This document shows positions 41,580 through 51,164 of a stretch of DNA of 64,000 nt, piece after piece; positions within the stretch are counted from its first letter, which is position 1, and each line of letters starts with the position of its first letter. Source of the DNA: Bacteroidota bacterium. GTDB lineage: Bacteria > Bacteroidota > Bacteroidia > Chitinophagales > Chitinophagaceae. The stretch lies in contig JAFAFR010000008.1 of NCBI GenBank assembly GCA_023423405.1, positions 124,001 to 188,000 of the forward strand, given 5' to 3'. The notes beneath the pieces were generated by a model. That model saw only the letters and a program-made list of their open reading frames with translations. It had not been told where the DNA came from and did no database searches. The translations under genes and the position numbers were made by a program.

Positions 41580-44000
41580 ATGTTTATGAAACTTTGCAAG
41601 ACCTTTTTTGTACTGGTTTTCAGCCTTTTTGCACTTTCTGCCCTTTCACAAATACCCTCCGATCTCAGCCGTGTTCGCGCTTCTCAAATTTCTGACGCAC
41701 AGTTGCAGCAAATGGTGCAGCAGGCAAGGGCCCGTGGCCTTAAGCCCGAAGAGGTAGAAGCAGAGCTTCTGCAAAGAGGAATGCCGTCTTCGGAGGTGAA
41801 CGAACTCAAATTCAGGATCCAGGAACTGGGGCTGGACCGGGAGATCAATGCGGATACGGCCGCCACCTACCGGCCCGGCGGCCAGCGGAAACTAAATGAG
41901 CAGGTCCGTCCGGGTTCCAGGGAGGATTGGTTCAGAAAAAAAGACACCCGCATTTTCGGGTCTGAATTATTCTCCAATGAAAACCTCAGTTTCGAACCCA
42001 ACCTGCGAATGGCAACACCTGCGGGCTATGTAATAGGTCCGGAAGATGAATTGTTGCTGAACATATATGGTCTCAATATTTCGCAGCAAACGCTGAAAGT
42101 TACTCCCGAAGGTTCTGTCAATATTAAATATGCAGGTGTTGTAGGTGTGGCCGGCATGACCATCGAATCGGCTACCCAGTTGCTGCGTACAAGATTGTCC
42201 AAATATTATCCCGGTCTGCAGAACGGGCAAACAAAGTTGCAATTGTCCCTGGGTAATATCCGTAGTATAAGAGTGGTGCTGATCGGTGCAATTGAACGCC
42301 CCGGTACCTACACACTGCCTTCCCTGGCGAGCCTCTTCAACGCACTCTACGTAAGTGGCGGACCTGCGGAGAACGGGTCTTTCAGAAACATTGAGCTGAT
42401 CAGGAACAACAACGTGATCCTGAAAGCGGACTTATATGATTTTCTTACAAAAGGGCTGCAGCAGGCCAATGTTAGACTGGAAGACAATGATGTGATCCGC
42501 GTGCCCTTTGCGAAAAACCTGGTGACGCTCGATGGCCAGGTGAATCGCCCGGGTATTTTTGAAGTTCAGTCCAGCGAGCATTTATCCGATATCATTGAGT
42601 TCGCCGGTGGTTTCCGGAGCAAGGCCTTCCGTGGGCGCATTACCGGCAAGCGGTATGCCGACCTCGACCGGCAGGTGCTGGATGTACCAGTAGATTCTTT
42701 TGGCCTTTTTTCCCTTCGCAATGGTGATGAGTTTATTGTAGACTCACTGATCAGCCGGTACCAGAACCGCGTTGTTATCAGTGGTGCTGTGTTCAAGGCA
42801 GGCCCTTATGCACTTGAGCAGGGCATGACCATTAAAGTATTAATAGAAAAAGCGCAGGGATTGAGGGAAGACGTTTTTGCAGGCAGGGCGATACTGGTGC
42901 GCAAACGCCCCGATCTCACCAAAGAATACGTCAATCTGGATCTCAAGCCCATCCTGGCGGGGGAGGCGCAGGGCAGTTTCCTGCGGAAGGACGATAGTGT
43001 TCACGTGGCATCTATTTTCGATCTGATAGACAGCACAACCGTTTCCATTAACGGAGCGGTAAGGAGCCCGGGTATTTTCCGGTATGAAGACAGCCTTTCT
43101 TTAAAGGCCCTGATCCTGAAGGCTGGCGGTTTTGCGCAGAATGCCACCGGAGCAGGGATCGAGATATCGCGCCGGAAGCGTGACATCCGCATCAACCAGC
43201 CGGGCACACCCATCGTGGAATTGATAAAGGTGGACGATGATATGGACCTTGCCGGTGCGGCCAATGATCTTGTGCTGCAGCCCTTTGACATTATTACCAT
43301 AAAGGAGAATCCTTTTTACCGCAGGCAGATCAGTGTAAAAATCAGCGGCGAAGTGCTGATGCCGGCCGTATACACACTGCAGAGCCGCGAGGAAAGGCTG
43401 AGTTCGCTGATCAAACGATCAGGAGGACTGCTGTACACTGCCGATATCAGGGGCGCAAAACTGGTACGCCAGGTGAAAGAAGAAATAGACAGCAGCCAGG
43501 TAAAGAGATTGCTGATGACGCTGCGCAAGGATACTGCAAGTACACAGGATTCAGCCGTTGTGAAACGCACGCGGGATGTTGCCATCGATCTTGATTTTAT
43601 ACTGAAACATCCCGGCAGCGAAGACGACATTACACTCGAAGACAATGACGAACTGGTGGTGCCCCGTATTAACAATACGGTTGGCATCGACGGAGAAGTA
43701 TACAAGCCCCTGAGCATTATGTATGAGAAAGGGAAGTCAATGCGGGATTATATTTCGGACGCGGGTGGGGTAACGCTGATGGGTAAGCGTTCCCGGGCCT
43801 TTGTTATTTATGCCAACGGAAGTTCTGCGAAAATTGAGCGCCCATTAGGAATATTCAGGAAGTATCCGAAGATTACGCCCGGATCGAACATATATGTACC
43901 GCAGAAGCCGAAGCGTGATGGCGCCGATCTCGCGCGGGCGGGGATCATCATATCGGCGGTGACGGCTTTGCTAACAGCTGCGGCATTGATCATACGGTAA
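41580..44000 (+). CDS. Large multi-SLBB polysaccharide export protein (Wza-like)
   Basis: About 806 residues. The frame opens at a GTG (41541), but the ATG at 41580 (or 41586) begins a good signal peptide (KLCKTFFVLVFSLFALSALSQ). A helical stretch (ISDAQLQQMVQQARARGLKPEEVEAELL) is followed by a PES domain (about 150-240, GPEDELLLNIYGLNI). Several SLBB domains follow (VVLIGAIERPGTYTL, VTLDGQVNRPGIFEV, VVISGAVFKAGPYAL, VSINGAVRSPGIF, VKISGEVLMPAVYTL, VGIDGEVYKPL), and a C-terminal hydrophobic helix ends the protein. It is far larger than the 265-residue Wza at 14237. GC-rich, with an abrupt drop in GC downstream. Confidence 0.9.
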   Translation: MFMKLCKTFFVLVFSLFALSALSQIPSDLSRVRASQISDAQLQQMVQQARARGLKPEEVEAELLQRGMPSSEVNELKFRIQELGLDREINADTAATYRPGGQRKLNEQVRPGSREDWFRKKDTRIFGSELFSNENLSFEPNLRMATPAGYVIGPEDELLLNIYGLNISQQTLKVTPEGSVNIKYAGVVGVAGMTIESATQLLRTRLSKYYPGLQNGQTKLQLSLGNIRSIRVVLIGAIERPGTYTLPSLASLFNALYVSGGPAENGSFRNIELIRNNNVILKADLYDFLTKGLQQANVRLEDNDVIRVPFAKNLVTLDGQVNRPGIFEVQSSEHLSDIIEFAGGFRSKAFRGRITGKRYADLDRQVLDVPVDSFGLFSLRNGDEFIVDSLISRYQNRVVISGAVFKAGPYALEQGMTIKVLIEKAQGLREDVFAGRAILVRKRPDLTKEYVNLDLKPILAGEAQGSFLRKDDSVHVASIFDLIDSTTVSINGAVRSPGIFRYEDSLSLKALILKAGGFAQNATGAGIEISRRKRDIRINQPGTPIVELIKVDDDMDLAGAANDLVLQPFDIITIKENPFYRRQISVKISGEVLMPAVYTLQSREERLSSLIKRSGGLLYTADIRGAKLVRQVKEEIDSSQVKRLLMTLRKDTASTQDSAVVKRTRDVAIDLDFILKHPGSEDDITLEDNDELVVPRINNTVGIDGEVYKPLSIMYEKGKSMRDYISDAGGVTLMGKRSRAFVIYANGSSAKIERPLGIFRKYPKITPGSNIYVPQKPKRDGADLARAGIIISAVTALLTAAALIIR

Positions 44001-44070
44001 CTGACCTTTCCGTAAATAGCCGGAACGGGCACCATTCGCTTTTTATCACTTGGTTGGAGAGAAATACTGT

Positions 44071-44088
44071 GACTGAGGAGGCGAAGCT
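44071..44088 (+). repeat. 18-base motif, copy 3 (between wza-like and wzz-like genes)
   Basis: GACTGAGGAGGCGAAGCT, identical to copies 1 and 2 and in the same orientation; three more bases to the left (TGT) match copy 2. It lies 70 bases after the GC-rich wza-like gene and 42 bases before the first AT-rich gene of the third glycan cassette. No nusG-like gene follows here, so it is not simply that gene's ribosome-binding site. Confidence 0.9.
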
Positions 44089-44130
44089 TTGTTGAATTGT
44101 ATTTGATTTGGGAAATGCCAAACTTATAAA

Positions 44131-45186
44131 ATGTCAGAAAAGAAGGCTCCATATTATTCCATAAAGGAAATATCCATGCAGCTAACCCAATTTTTAGCGC
44201 AGCTATTAGAGCAGAAATGGCGACTTGTGTTGTTCTTTTTTGTCGGAGCATTGTTAGGCGCCGGGTATTATTTCATTCAGAAGCCAAAGTATATAGCGAC
44301 TACTACTTTTATTCTTGAAGAAAAATCAGGAATGGGTGGCTTGGCGGGGCTGGCCTCTCAATTCGGCTTCAATGTTGGCGGGTTAGGATCTGGCGGTAAC
44401 CTTTTTGCGGGTGATAACATTTTGAATATCCTGGAGTCTAAAACCGTTTTGTATAAAGTATTGCTGAGCCCTGCTGCTGAGAACCCGGCAACTCGGGGCT
44501 TAACACTGGCTGATCTCTACCTCGATTTCAGTGGAAAAAAAAGAAAGTGGAAGAACAAAGCCAGGCTTGCCAATATCAATTATTCAAACATAGGAACCGA
44601 CTTAACACCTTTGCAGGATAGCGTACTTGCTGTAGCATACGAGGATATAACCAAGAAATACCTGGTCACAGAACGTACCAGCAAACAGGGTAGTATTATT
44701 AAGGTTCAGGTTACAGCTTCCAATAGTCTATTCTCCCGCCTGATGGTTGAGCGAATTGTCTCCGAAGCTGCGAATCTTTATCTGGATATCAAAACGGGAA
44801 ATGCGGAAGCCAATGTCCGGCAAATGCAACGCCGCTCAGATTCACTATTGTATCTCCTGAACAGAAAATCTTACACTGCTGCAGCTACACAGGCAGTTGA
44901 CATCAACCCAGCCTTGAAAACGGCAGTCGTTCCCGGTGAAATTGCAACAAGGGATAAGACGGTGCTGGCCACTTTGTACGCAGAAGTCACAAAGAACCTG
45001 GAAGCCAGTAAGCTATTGTTATCTCAGCAGACGCCGGTTATTCAGCTACTGGATATGCCAGGTAAATTGCTGGATGATCACGTAAAGAGTTTGCCATTTT
45101 TGGCTGTGGTTTTCGGTGCCATTGCCGTCATGATCTTTGTAGCGGGAGTTTTTATTATATATATATCTAAACGTATGGATTCTTGA
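44131..45186 (+). CDS. Chain-length determinant protein without kinase domain (Wzz-like)
   Basis: A 351-residue protein with a transmembrane helix at about 31-50 (RLVLFFFVGALLGAGYYFI), a periplasmic Wzz domain (PKYIATTTFILEEKSG, then ILESKTVLYKVLLSP), a helical region and a second transmembrane helix near the C-terminus (about 315-347). It lacks the ATPase/kinase part found in the Wzc at 15053. It should set polymer length for the Wzx/Wzy system encoded downstream. Its end overlaps the hldA-like gene by 4 bases. Confidence 0.86.
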   Translation: MSEKKAPYYSIKEISMQLTQFLAQLLEQKWRLVLFFFVGALLGAGYYFIQKPKYIATTTFILEEKSGMGGLAGLASQFGFNVGGLGSGGNLFAGDNILNILESKTVLYKVLLSPAAENPATRGLTLADLYLDFSGKKRKWKNKARLANINYSNIGTDLTPLQDSVLAVAYEDITKKYLVTERTSKQGSIIKVQVTASNSLFSRLMVERIVSEAANLYLDIKTGNAEANVRQMQRRSDSLLYLLNRKSYTAAATQAVDINPALKTAVVPGEIATRDKTVLATLYAEVTKNLEASKLLLSQQTPVIQLLDMPGKLLDDHVKSLPFLAVVFGAIAVMIFVAGVFIIYISKRMDS

Positions 45187-46133
45187 GGAAGTTTTTAATT
45201 GTTGGAGATATTATGCTCGACCAGTATGTGTTTGGGTCGTGCGAAAGAATATCGCCAGAGGCGCCGGTTCCTATTTTAAAAGCGCGTAAAAATGAATGGC
45301 GTATGGGCGGGGCAGCCAATGTTGCTGCGGGTTTTTCTGCATTAGAAGCGTCGTCTGTACTTATTGGCGTATGCGGAAAGGATGATGAGGCCAAACATTT
45401 CGAACGTTTGTTAGCTGCTGATGACTATATAAGTGCAAAACTGGTTGGATCTTGTCACAGGCCTACAACTGTAAAGAGCCGGTTTTTGGTTGGTAGCCAC
45501 CAGATGTTTAGAGTGGACAAAGAGGAGGCCAGTGATTTGAGGCCAGAGGATGAGTCAGCTTTATTGGATAGGTTTTATTCAGCATTTGAGGATACCGGGT
45601 TAGTTGTTTTGTCGGATTATAATAAAGGTACTTTGACGTCGAGGGTATTGGCTCAAATAGTAGAAGTAAGTTCTGCAGCGGGTATTCCTACAATTGTTGA
45701 TCCTAAGGTGAAAGACTTTTCCCGTTATCAAGGTGTTTCTTTCATTAAACCAAATAGAAAAGAGGCAGAACAGGCTACTGGTATTACCATTTCTGACTAT
45801 GATTCGCTCTATAAAGCTTCTGAACTGATTGCGGATATTACGAAAGCGGAGGCTGTGATCACAACCCTGTCTGAGGATGGTGTAGGTGTATATGACGGCT
45901 CTTCACTTTCTATTATACCCACACGTGCGAAATCTGTTTTTGATGTGACTGGTGCTGGCGATACTTTTCTCGCTGCATTTTCCTACAATTATTTAAAGAC
46001 GGGTGATGTTCTGCAGTCATCGGAATTTGCCAATTTGGCAGCAGCGATTGTTGTAGAAAAGATAGGAAGCGCTACAGCTTCATTGGAAGAAATTGCGAAA
46101 ATAAAAAGCGAACTGAGTATATATGAACATTGA
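45183..46133 (+). CDS. hldA: Heptose-7-phosphate kinase (HldE N-terminal domain / RfaE domain I type)
   Basis: A 316-residue PfkB-family sugar kinase that phosphorylates D-glycero-beta-D-manno-heptose 7-phosphate at C1. Motifs are FLIVGDIMLDQYVFG, the glycine pair RMGGAANVA, DPKVKDFSRYQG, FIKPNRKEAEQ and the catalytic DVTGAGDTF near 255-263. It starts at TTG within the wzz stop region; the family N-terminus requires this start. The adenylyltransferase half of HldE is absent. It overlaps gmhA by 11 bases. Confidence 0.9.
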   Translation: MRKFLIVGDIMLDQYVFGSCERISPEAPVPILKARKNEWRMGGAANVAAGFSALEASSVLIGVCGKDDEAKHFERLLAADDYISAKLVGSCHRPTTVKSRFLVGSHQMFRVDKEEASDLRPEDESALLDRFYSAFEDTGLVVLSDYNKGTLTSRVLAQIVEVSSAAGIPTIVDPKVKDFSRYQGVSFIKPNRKEAEQATGITISDYDSLYKASELIADITKAEAVITTLSEDGVGVYDGSSLSIIPTRAKSVFDVTGAGDTFLAAFSYNYLKTGDVLQSSEFANLAAAIVVEKIGSATASLEEIAKIKSELSIYEH

Positions 46134-46689
46134 ATTGGTTGAAAATGCATTCATACAGCACGAAACGGCTTTTAGGGAAACGAGCCTTCGGTTAAAGGAG
46201 GCAATTCTGGAAGGCTGCCAGATGGTTCTGGAAACGATAGCCGGCGGCAATACTGTTTTCTTTTGCGGGAATGGAGGCAGCGCAGCCGATGCGCAACACC
46301 TTGCGGCAGAATTTACCGGCCGGTATAGCAAGGAAAGGGAGGGGCTGCCAGCTATAGCTCTAACAACGGATACATCAGCACTGACTGCTATAGGAAATGA
46401 CTACGGTTACGATAAAGTGTTTGCCCGACAGTTGGAAGCGCTGGGAAAAAAGGACGATCTTTTAATTGCGATTTCGACAAGCGGAAATAGTTCGAGTGTG
46501 ATTGAGGCGATAAAAAAAGCAAAGGATAGAAAGTTAAAGGTTTTGGGACTTTCAGGAAAAGGCGGGGGAGCTATGATGAATTTGTGTGACCATAATATAG
46601 TTATTCCATCGGCGACTACTGCCAATATTCAGGAAATGCATATAATGATTGGCCATATCTTTTGCGCAGCCCTAGATGCTTCGTACTAA
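46123..46689 (+). CDS. gmhA: Sedoheptulose 7-phosphate isomerase
   Basis: A 188-residue SIS-domain enzyme making D-glycero-D-manno-heptose 7-phosphate. The motif FFCGNGGSAADAQHLAAEFTGRY near 46-68 and ALTTDTSALTAIGNDYG, then ISTSGNSSSVIEA, match GmhA closely. With hldA it covers two steps towards nucleotide-activated heptose. The phosphatase (GmhB) and nucleotidyltransferase are not in the window and may be elsewhere. Confidence 0.95.
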   Translation: MNIELVENAFIQHETAFRETSLRLKEAILEGCQMVLETIAGGNTVFFCGNGGSAADAQHLAAEFTGRYSKEREGLPAIALTTDTSALTAIGNDYGYDKVFARQLEALGKKDDLLIAISTSGNSSSVIEAIKKAKDRKLKVLGLSGKGGGAMMNLCDHNIVIPSATTANIQEMHIMIGHIFCAALDASY

Positions 46690-46704
46690 ATACGCGATGA
46701 AAGG

Positions 46705-48027
46705 ATGGAGTTAGGTGGGGGGAGAATTGTAAAGAATATCGTTTTTTCTGCTTTGGCGAAGGCGATAAATGTAGGTTGCCTGTTTGTGGCTATGCCAATG
46801 TCGTTGCGTTTGGTGTCGGAAGCACAATATGGTGTTTGGCTGACAATATACTCTGTACTGTCGTGGTTCTCAATTTTTGATTTCGGCCTGGCAAATGGAC
46901 TAAAAAACAAATTTACCCAGGCGGTTATTAATAATGAACAGGATCTTGCGAGAAGGTATGTAAGTACTACTTATTTTTTACTTGTACTTATTTCGCTGGC
47001 ATTGATATTGATATTGTACAGCTCCTTATTAATGGTGGATCCATACCAGGTGCTTGGTATTCAACAGGGTGAGGTTGAAAATGTCCGGTCTTTATTATTC
47101 GTAGTTATATTCATTCAGTTGGTAAGATTTATTTTGGAGCCAATCATGACAATTCTTACTTCTTCGCAAAAGATCGGAGTAGTAAACTGGCTCAATGCTT
47201 TGGGAAATGTTTTAAGCGTAATTATTCTTTTCATTATGGGGGAGAGGGGGCATGTAAGCCTTGTTGGGCTTGGTGTTATAGCCACGGCTCCTTCCGTACT
47301 GGTTGTATTGATGGCCAGCCTGGTTTTATATTCCGGCCAATTCCGGCCTTTTCGCCCGGCACGAAAATACATTGATAGGCATCTTTTCAATAGTATTTTG
47401 CACCTGGGTGGTGGTTTTTTTATTGTTCAGATTGCCGGGCTTATCATTTTCTCTACTGACAATCTTATAGTTCTGCGATTGTTTTCAGCAAGCGAAGTTG
47501 TACCCTATAATATTTCCTATCGTTACTTTAGTGTTATATATATAGGCTTTGGTATTATACTGGCGCCATTCTGGCCGGCATTTACAGCAAGGTATGCAAA
47601 AGGAGATATTGCCTGGATAAGGGGCTCAGTCAGGAAATTAATAGCACTTTGGCTATGCGCCTGTTTATTTGGTGCTCTTATGCTGGCATTCTCTTCTTCA
47701 GCCTATCAAATATGGTTTGGCTCGGCTGTAGAAGTTTCCATGACGCTGAGTTTTTCCATGTTCTTGTTTACTGCAATTGCAAATTGGAATAACATATTTG
47801 CTAATTTTTTGAATGGCGTTTCAAAAATCCGTATACAGATTATATGTTCTGTCATCATTGCCCTCTTGAATATTCCTTTATGCATTTTGTTTGCACGGAC
47901 ATTTAATTTAGGGATAAGCGGTATTATGTTTGCAACCTGCACATGTTTGTTTTTATGCAGCATATTGCAACCCATTCAGTACTATTTTATTGTTAACCGT
48001 AAAGCACAGGGTTTGTGGAACAGGTAA
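46705..48027 (+). CDS. wzx: Polysaccharide flippase (Wzx-like)
   Basis: A 440-residue integral membrane protein with about twelve to fourteen hydrophobic helices and the MATE/MOP-type features seen in Wzx: an N-terminal GGGRIVKNIVFSALAKAINV, SWFSIFDFGLANGLKNKF and a central FSTDNLIVLRLFSASEVV. It should flip lipid-linked repeat units to the periplasm for the polymerase encoded at 49899. Its stop overlaps the next start (TAATG). Confidence 0.88.
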   Translation: MELGGGRIVKNIVFSALAKAINVGCLFVAMPMSLRLVSEAQYGVWLTIYSVLSWFSIFDFGLANGLKNKFTQAVINNEQDLARRYVSTTYFLLVLISLALILILYSSLLMVDPYQVLGIQQGEVENVRSLLFVVIFIQLVRFILEPIMTILTSSQKIGVVNWLNALGNVLSVIILFIMGERGHVSLVGLGVIATAPSVLVVLMASLVLYSGQFRPFRPARKYIDRHLFNSILHLGGGFFIVQIAGLIIFSTDNLIVLRLFSASEVVPYNISYRYFSVIYIGFGIILAPFWPAFTARYAKGDIAWIRGSVRKLIALWLCACLFGALMLAFSSSAYQIWFGSAVEVSMTLSFSMFLFTAIANWNNIFANFLNGVSKIRIQIICSVIIALLNIPLCILFARTFNLGISGIMFATCTCLFLCSILQPIQYYFIVNRKAQGLWNR

Positions 48028-48746
48028 TGAATACTGCTTTATGGATATATTGCATTGGCATTCTTGCAATTGCCTATTTTTCCTGGCAGCTTATTGGCTA
48101 TGTTTTTTGCCTGGCGGCTGGTATCATTTATAGAAGAAAGCAAAAGAAATTTTCAGGCGCAGCTATATACAACAGCGGCGATAAGAAGAAGACTTTGCGA
48201 CGCCACATATCGGTATTTGTGACCTCCTATATCCGGTATAAATGCATGTTGGTAGGGAATATCAATTTTCTGAACGTTCGGCTATTTTTATACAGGTACG
48301 TCTTCGGTATTAAAATAGGCAAGGGATCGATAGTATACAAAGGCGCTAATATTCGCAGCCCCGGCCAATTGCTTATCGGGCCGAACAGTATAATCGGAAG
48401 TAATGCCAAACTCGATGCGAGAGCAGGGATAACGATCGGAAAAAATGTTAATATAAGCGATGATGTTTGGATATGGACCAACCAGCATGATCCACAGGAT
48501 CCGTTGTTCGGTGTGGTTGGGGCGCCTGTTGAAGTAGACGACTATGCGTGGATCAGCAGCAGGACTACTGTTCTTCCGGGTGTTAAAATCGGCAAAGGGT
48601 CGGTCATCGCGTCAGGCGCTGTAGTTACAAAAGACACCCAACCTTACGGTATATACGGCGGGGTGCCGGCAAAAAGAATAGGAACCAGAACGCAGAACCT
48701 GAATTATTGTTTTGACAGCTCAAAGGATTATGCGCCGTTCTATTAA
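48027..48746 (+). CDS. Membrane-anchored acetyltransferase (left-handed beta-helix)
   Basis: About 239 residues. An N-terminal hydrophobic helix (ALWIYCIGILAIAYFSWQLIGYVFCLAAG) is followed by hexapeptide repeats (IGKGSIVYKGANIRSPGQLLIG, ITIGKNVNISDDVWIWTNQHD, IGKGSVIASGAVVTKDT, YGGVPAKRIG). The NQHDPQ loop carries the likely catalytic histidine. The frame opens at a GTG (48015), but ATG 48027 overlaps the wzx stop and is preferred. A sugar O-acetyltransferase acting at the membrane face is inferred. Confidence 0.85.
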   Translation: MNTALWIYCIGILAIAYFSWQLIGYVFCLAAGIIYRRKQKKFSGAAIYNSGDKKKTLRRHISVFVTSYIRYKCMLVGNINFLNVRLFLYRYVFGIKIGKGSIVYKGANIRSPGQLLIGPNSIIGSNAKLDARAGITIGKNVNISDDVWIWTNQHDPQDPLFGVVGAPVEVDDYAWISSRTTVLPGVKIGKGSVIASGAVVTKDTQPYGIYGGVPAKRIGTRTQNLNYCFDSSKDYAPFY

Positions 48747-49896
48747 TGTTTTTTTTTCACTCTATTGCCTGGCGGTTGTTAGAAAGCTTTTTTTGCTGTC
48801 GGGTATAATTGCAAACAGGAAAGGCGACAAATTCGATATTGTTATTGTTAAGCTAGATGAAATCGGAGATTATATTTTCTTCCGGAATTTCATTAAGATC
48901 ATTTATGATAAATCTGGAATTGACCGGCCAAGAATATTGCTGATTGGAAGTAAATCCTGGTCACAATGGGCGAAGGAACTTGATGGCGCGTGGTTGTGCG
49001 ATTGCATTTCGGTCGATATGTCCAGGAAAGAGGACATGGGCTATTTCAGGGGAATGATCAGGATGCTTTCCGGTATAACATGCAATGTATTGATAAATGC
49101 ATCCCAGACCAGGAAACCTGTTTCTGATATCCTCTCGTTTTTGATAGGAAGTCCTCAAAAATGGGCAGTTGTAACGAGCGAAAGGCCGCGTAATATATTG
49201 ATTGCATTTCGGCAAAGAGTATACAACAGGTTAATTCGTATCCCGGATACTATTGTACATGAATTTGACCGGCATAAATTCTTCTTTGGCAGTATTCTGA
49301 ATGAGAAAATTTGCTTACGGAAGCCAGTAATAGAGCCGGACTTAACTAGCTTCCGCGAGCCTAATCCTGCCGGATTGGGTCTCTATATAGTGATTTCCCT
49401 GGGGGCAACGGACGCAGGCCGCAGATGGGCTGCTGAATCCTTCTCCCAATTGATTGTACAATATAGTAACCGGGTCAAGGTCGTAATAGTGGGAGGTCGT
49501 TCAGAGGAAAAAGTGGCAAACGAAGTCGTTCGTGCGCTGGACAAGTCTGATAGGGTGCTGGACCTTGTTGGCAAAACCAGCTTGTCAGAAACACTCAGTG
49601 TTGTACGTGGCGCCATCCTGGTTATTGGCAATGAAAGCGGCGTAATACATATGGCAGATGCCTTGAACATTCCGGCGGTCTGTATTCTTGGAGGAGGGCA
49701 TTTCGGACGTTTTATTCCATACCAGCCAGATGCAGCTTCATCCGTTATACCGGCTTTTTTCACCATGGATTGCTATGGATGTAATTGGCTATGTAAGTTT
49801 GAAAAGGCTGACGATGCACCCTATCGATGTATAGCCAGTGTGCCAGTGGCCTCGGTAACAGGTATAGCTGACGTTTTTATAGAGAAGAACACCTAG
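48730..49896 (+). CDS. Family 9 glycosyltransferase (heptosyltransferase-like)
   Basis: About 388 residues. The start FDIVIVKLDEIGDYIFFRNFIK matches the family 9 opening, and the C-terminal donor region has YIVISLGATDAGRRWAAESFSQLI and VIGNESGVIHMADALNIPAVCILGGGHFGRF. Family 9 enzymes usually transfer heptose from ADP-heptose, which fits gmhA and hldA nearby. The frame opens at a TTG (48712). ATG 48730 overlaps the acetyltransferase end by 17 bases. Confidence 0.88.
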   Translation: MRRSINVFFSLYCLAVVRKLFLLSGIIANRKGDKFDIVIVKLDEIGDYIFFRNFIKIIYDKSGIDRPRILLIGSKSWSQWAKELDGAWLCDCISVDMSRKEDMGYFRGMIRMLSGITCNVLINASQTRKPVSDILSFLIGSPQKWAVVTSERPRNILIAFRQRVYNRLIRIPDTIVHEFDRHKFFFGSILNEKICLRKPVIEPDLTSFREPNPAGLGLYIVISLGATDAGRRWAAESFSQLIVQYSNRVKVVIVGGRSEEKVANEVVRALDKSDRVLDLVGKTSLSETLSVVRGAILVIGNESGVIHMADALNIPAVCILGGGHFGRFIPYQPDAASSVIPAFFTMDCYGCNWLCKFEKADDAPYRCIASVPVASVTGIADVFIEKNT

Positions 49897-49898
49897 TT

Positions 49899-51164
49899 AT
49901 GTATCTCCTCTTGTATTATATAGCTATTTTTTTCTCGGCACTGGTATACGAGGACTTAAGCAATATTGAATTGCTTCGGGTCGGCGGACTTGTTGTATAT
50001 ATTGCTGATGGAATCAGTATCCTGATTTTTTTGGCTTTCTGCCGATTCCTGCAGTTGCGCATGAAACCAACCTGCAGACCGCTGAAGCTGGTCTGCATTT
50101 TTCTTGGTTGGATAGGAGTAGCGGTATTGCTGGGGTTTACAAGGTATGGCTTTCGGGCTATCGGCGAGTTTAGAACGATGGCCAACTACTTTGCATTTTT
50201 TATTCCGTTTTTGTTAAGTCCGTCAAACGGGGAGAATAAAAGCGATTATTTGCTCAATGTTTTCCGGAATACCCTTTTTGTTGCTGCTGCAGCGACGCTT
50301 TTGGTTTTTGTAGCTGAACTAATAGCTGGTGGGCGAATTTTTATCAGCAGCAGGATGCAGGAAGTGGCGGGAGGGCTGGAGGATTTTAGAGGGGTTCGAA
50401 TTCTGAATTCAGATCATGCCGTTCATTTGACAAGCCTTCTAATACTGGTTGTTGTTTCCTATGCGCTTAAATACCGCCGTGATAAAGAGTTGTTGATCGC
50501 TGCGATAATATTACTGATGATAATTGCATATTCAAAAAACAGAACGGCAGTTGTGGCTTTGTTTGCTTCATTTGGAGTTTGGGTGGCTGTAAATGGCTAT
50601 TTTAAATTGTTGATTTCTATAGTAGGTGGTTTTTTATTACTCGGTGGTTTGCTGTATGTGGTGAGCCCGGGTACCGTTGACAATATAGTGCTTGCTTTTG
50701 GGGGGATTTTTAATGTTTCGGAAGACCAAACAGGCCAATTTCGGCTTTTGGTGCAGGCCGTTGCTATTCAGCAGGGCCTGCAGCATCCTTTTTTTGGTGA
50801 GGGATTCGGTAATTATTTCAATTATTACATTCCACAACTGGGAATTACCTATGACGTTCCGCCACACAGCATGTATGTCTATTTGTTTCAAAAAACCGGA
50901 ATTGTGGGAACGCTCCTGGCCATCTCTACTGTAGTCTACTTGTCAATTTGGTTATTTAAAAAGCAAAAAAAATTCGGCGGATTAGATACCAGGAAACAGG
51001 TCTACTTAAACCTGCTGTTTGTATTGATCCTGGCTGAATTGTTTTACGGGTTTGCATATAATTTTTCTATGTTCTTCGGTCTTTATTGCGGGTTTGGGAT
51101 TGCATTATTGTGCGATGGACCAGACACCTCGAAGCCAACTGGTGTTAGACATGGACAAGTTTGA
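49899..51164 (+). CDS. O-antigen polymerase/ligase-like membrane protein (Wzy/WaaL type)
   Basis: A 421-residue protein with about ten to twelve hydrophobic segments and the Wzy_C-like region FFGEGFGNYFNYYIPQ followed by DVPPHSMYVYLFQKTGIVGTLL, the polar loop with conserved histidine of O-antigen ligases and polymerases. With wzx, wzz and wza-like genes in the same block it is best read as the Wzy of this system; ligase activity is the main alternative. It starts 2 bases after the previous gene. Confidence 0.84.
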   Translation: MYLLLYYIAIFFSALVYEDLSNIELLRVGGLVVYIADGISILIFLAFCRFLQLRMKPTCRPLKLVCIFLGWIGVAVLLGFTRYGFRAIGEFRTMANYFAFFIPFLLSPSNGENKSDYLLNVFRNTLFVAAAATLLVFVAELIAGGRIFISSRMQEVAGGLEDFRGVRILNSDHAVHLTSLLILVVVSYALKYRRDKELLIAAIILLMIIAYSKNRTAVVALFASFGVWVAVNGYFKLLISIVGGFLLLGGLLYVVSPGTVDNIVLAFGGIFNVSEDQTGQFRLLVQAVAIQQGLQHPFFGEGFGNYFNYYIPQLGITYDVPPHSMYVYLFQKTGIVGTLLAISTVVYLSIWLFKKQKKFGGLDTRKQVYLNLLFVLILAELFYGFAYNFSMFFGLYCGFGIALLCDGPDTSKPTGVRHGQV

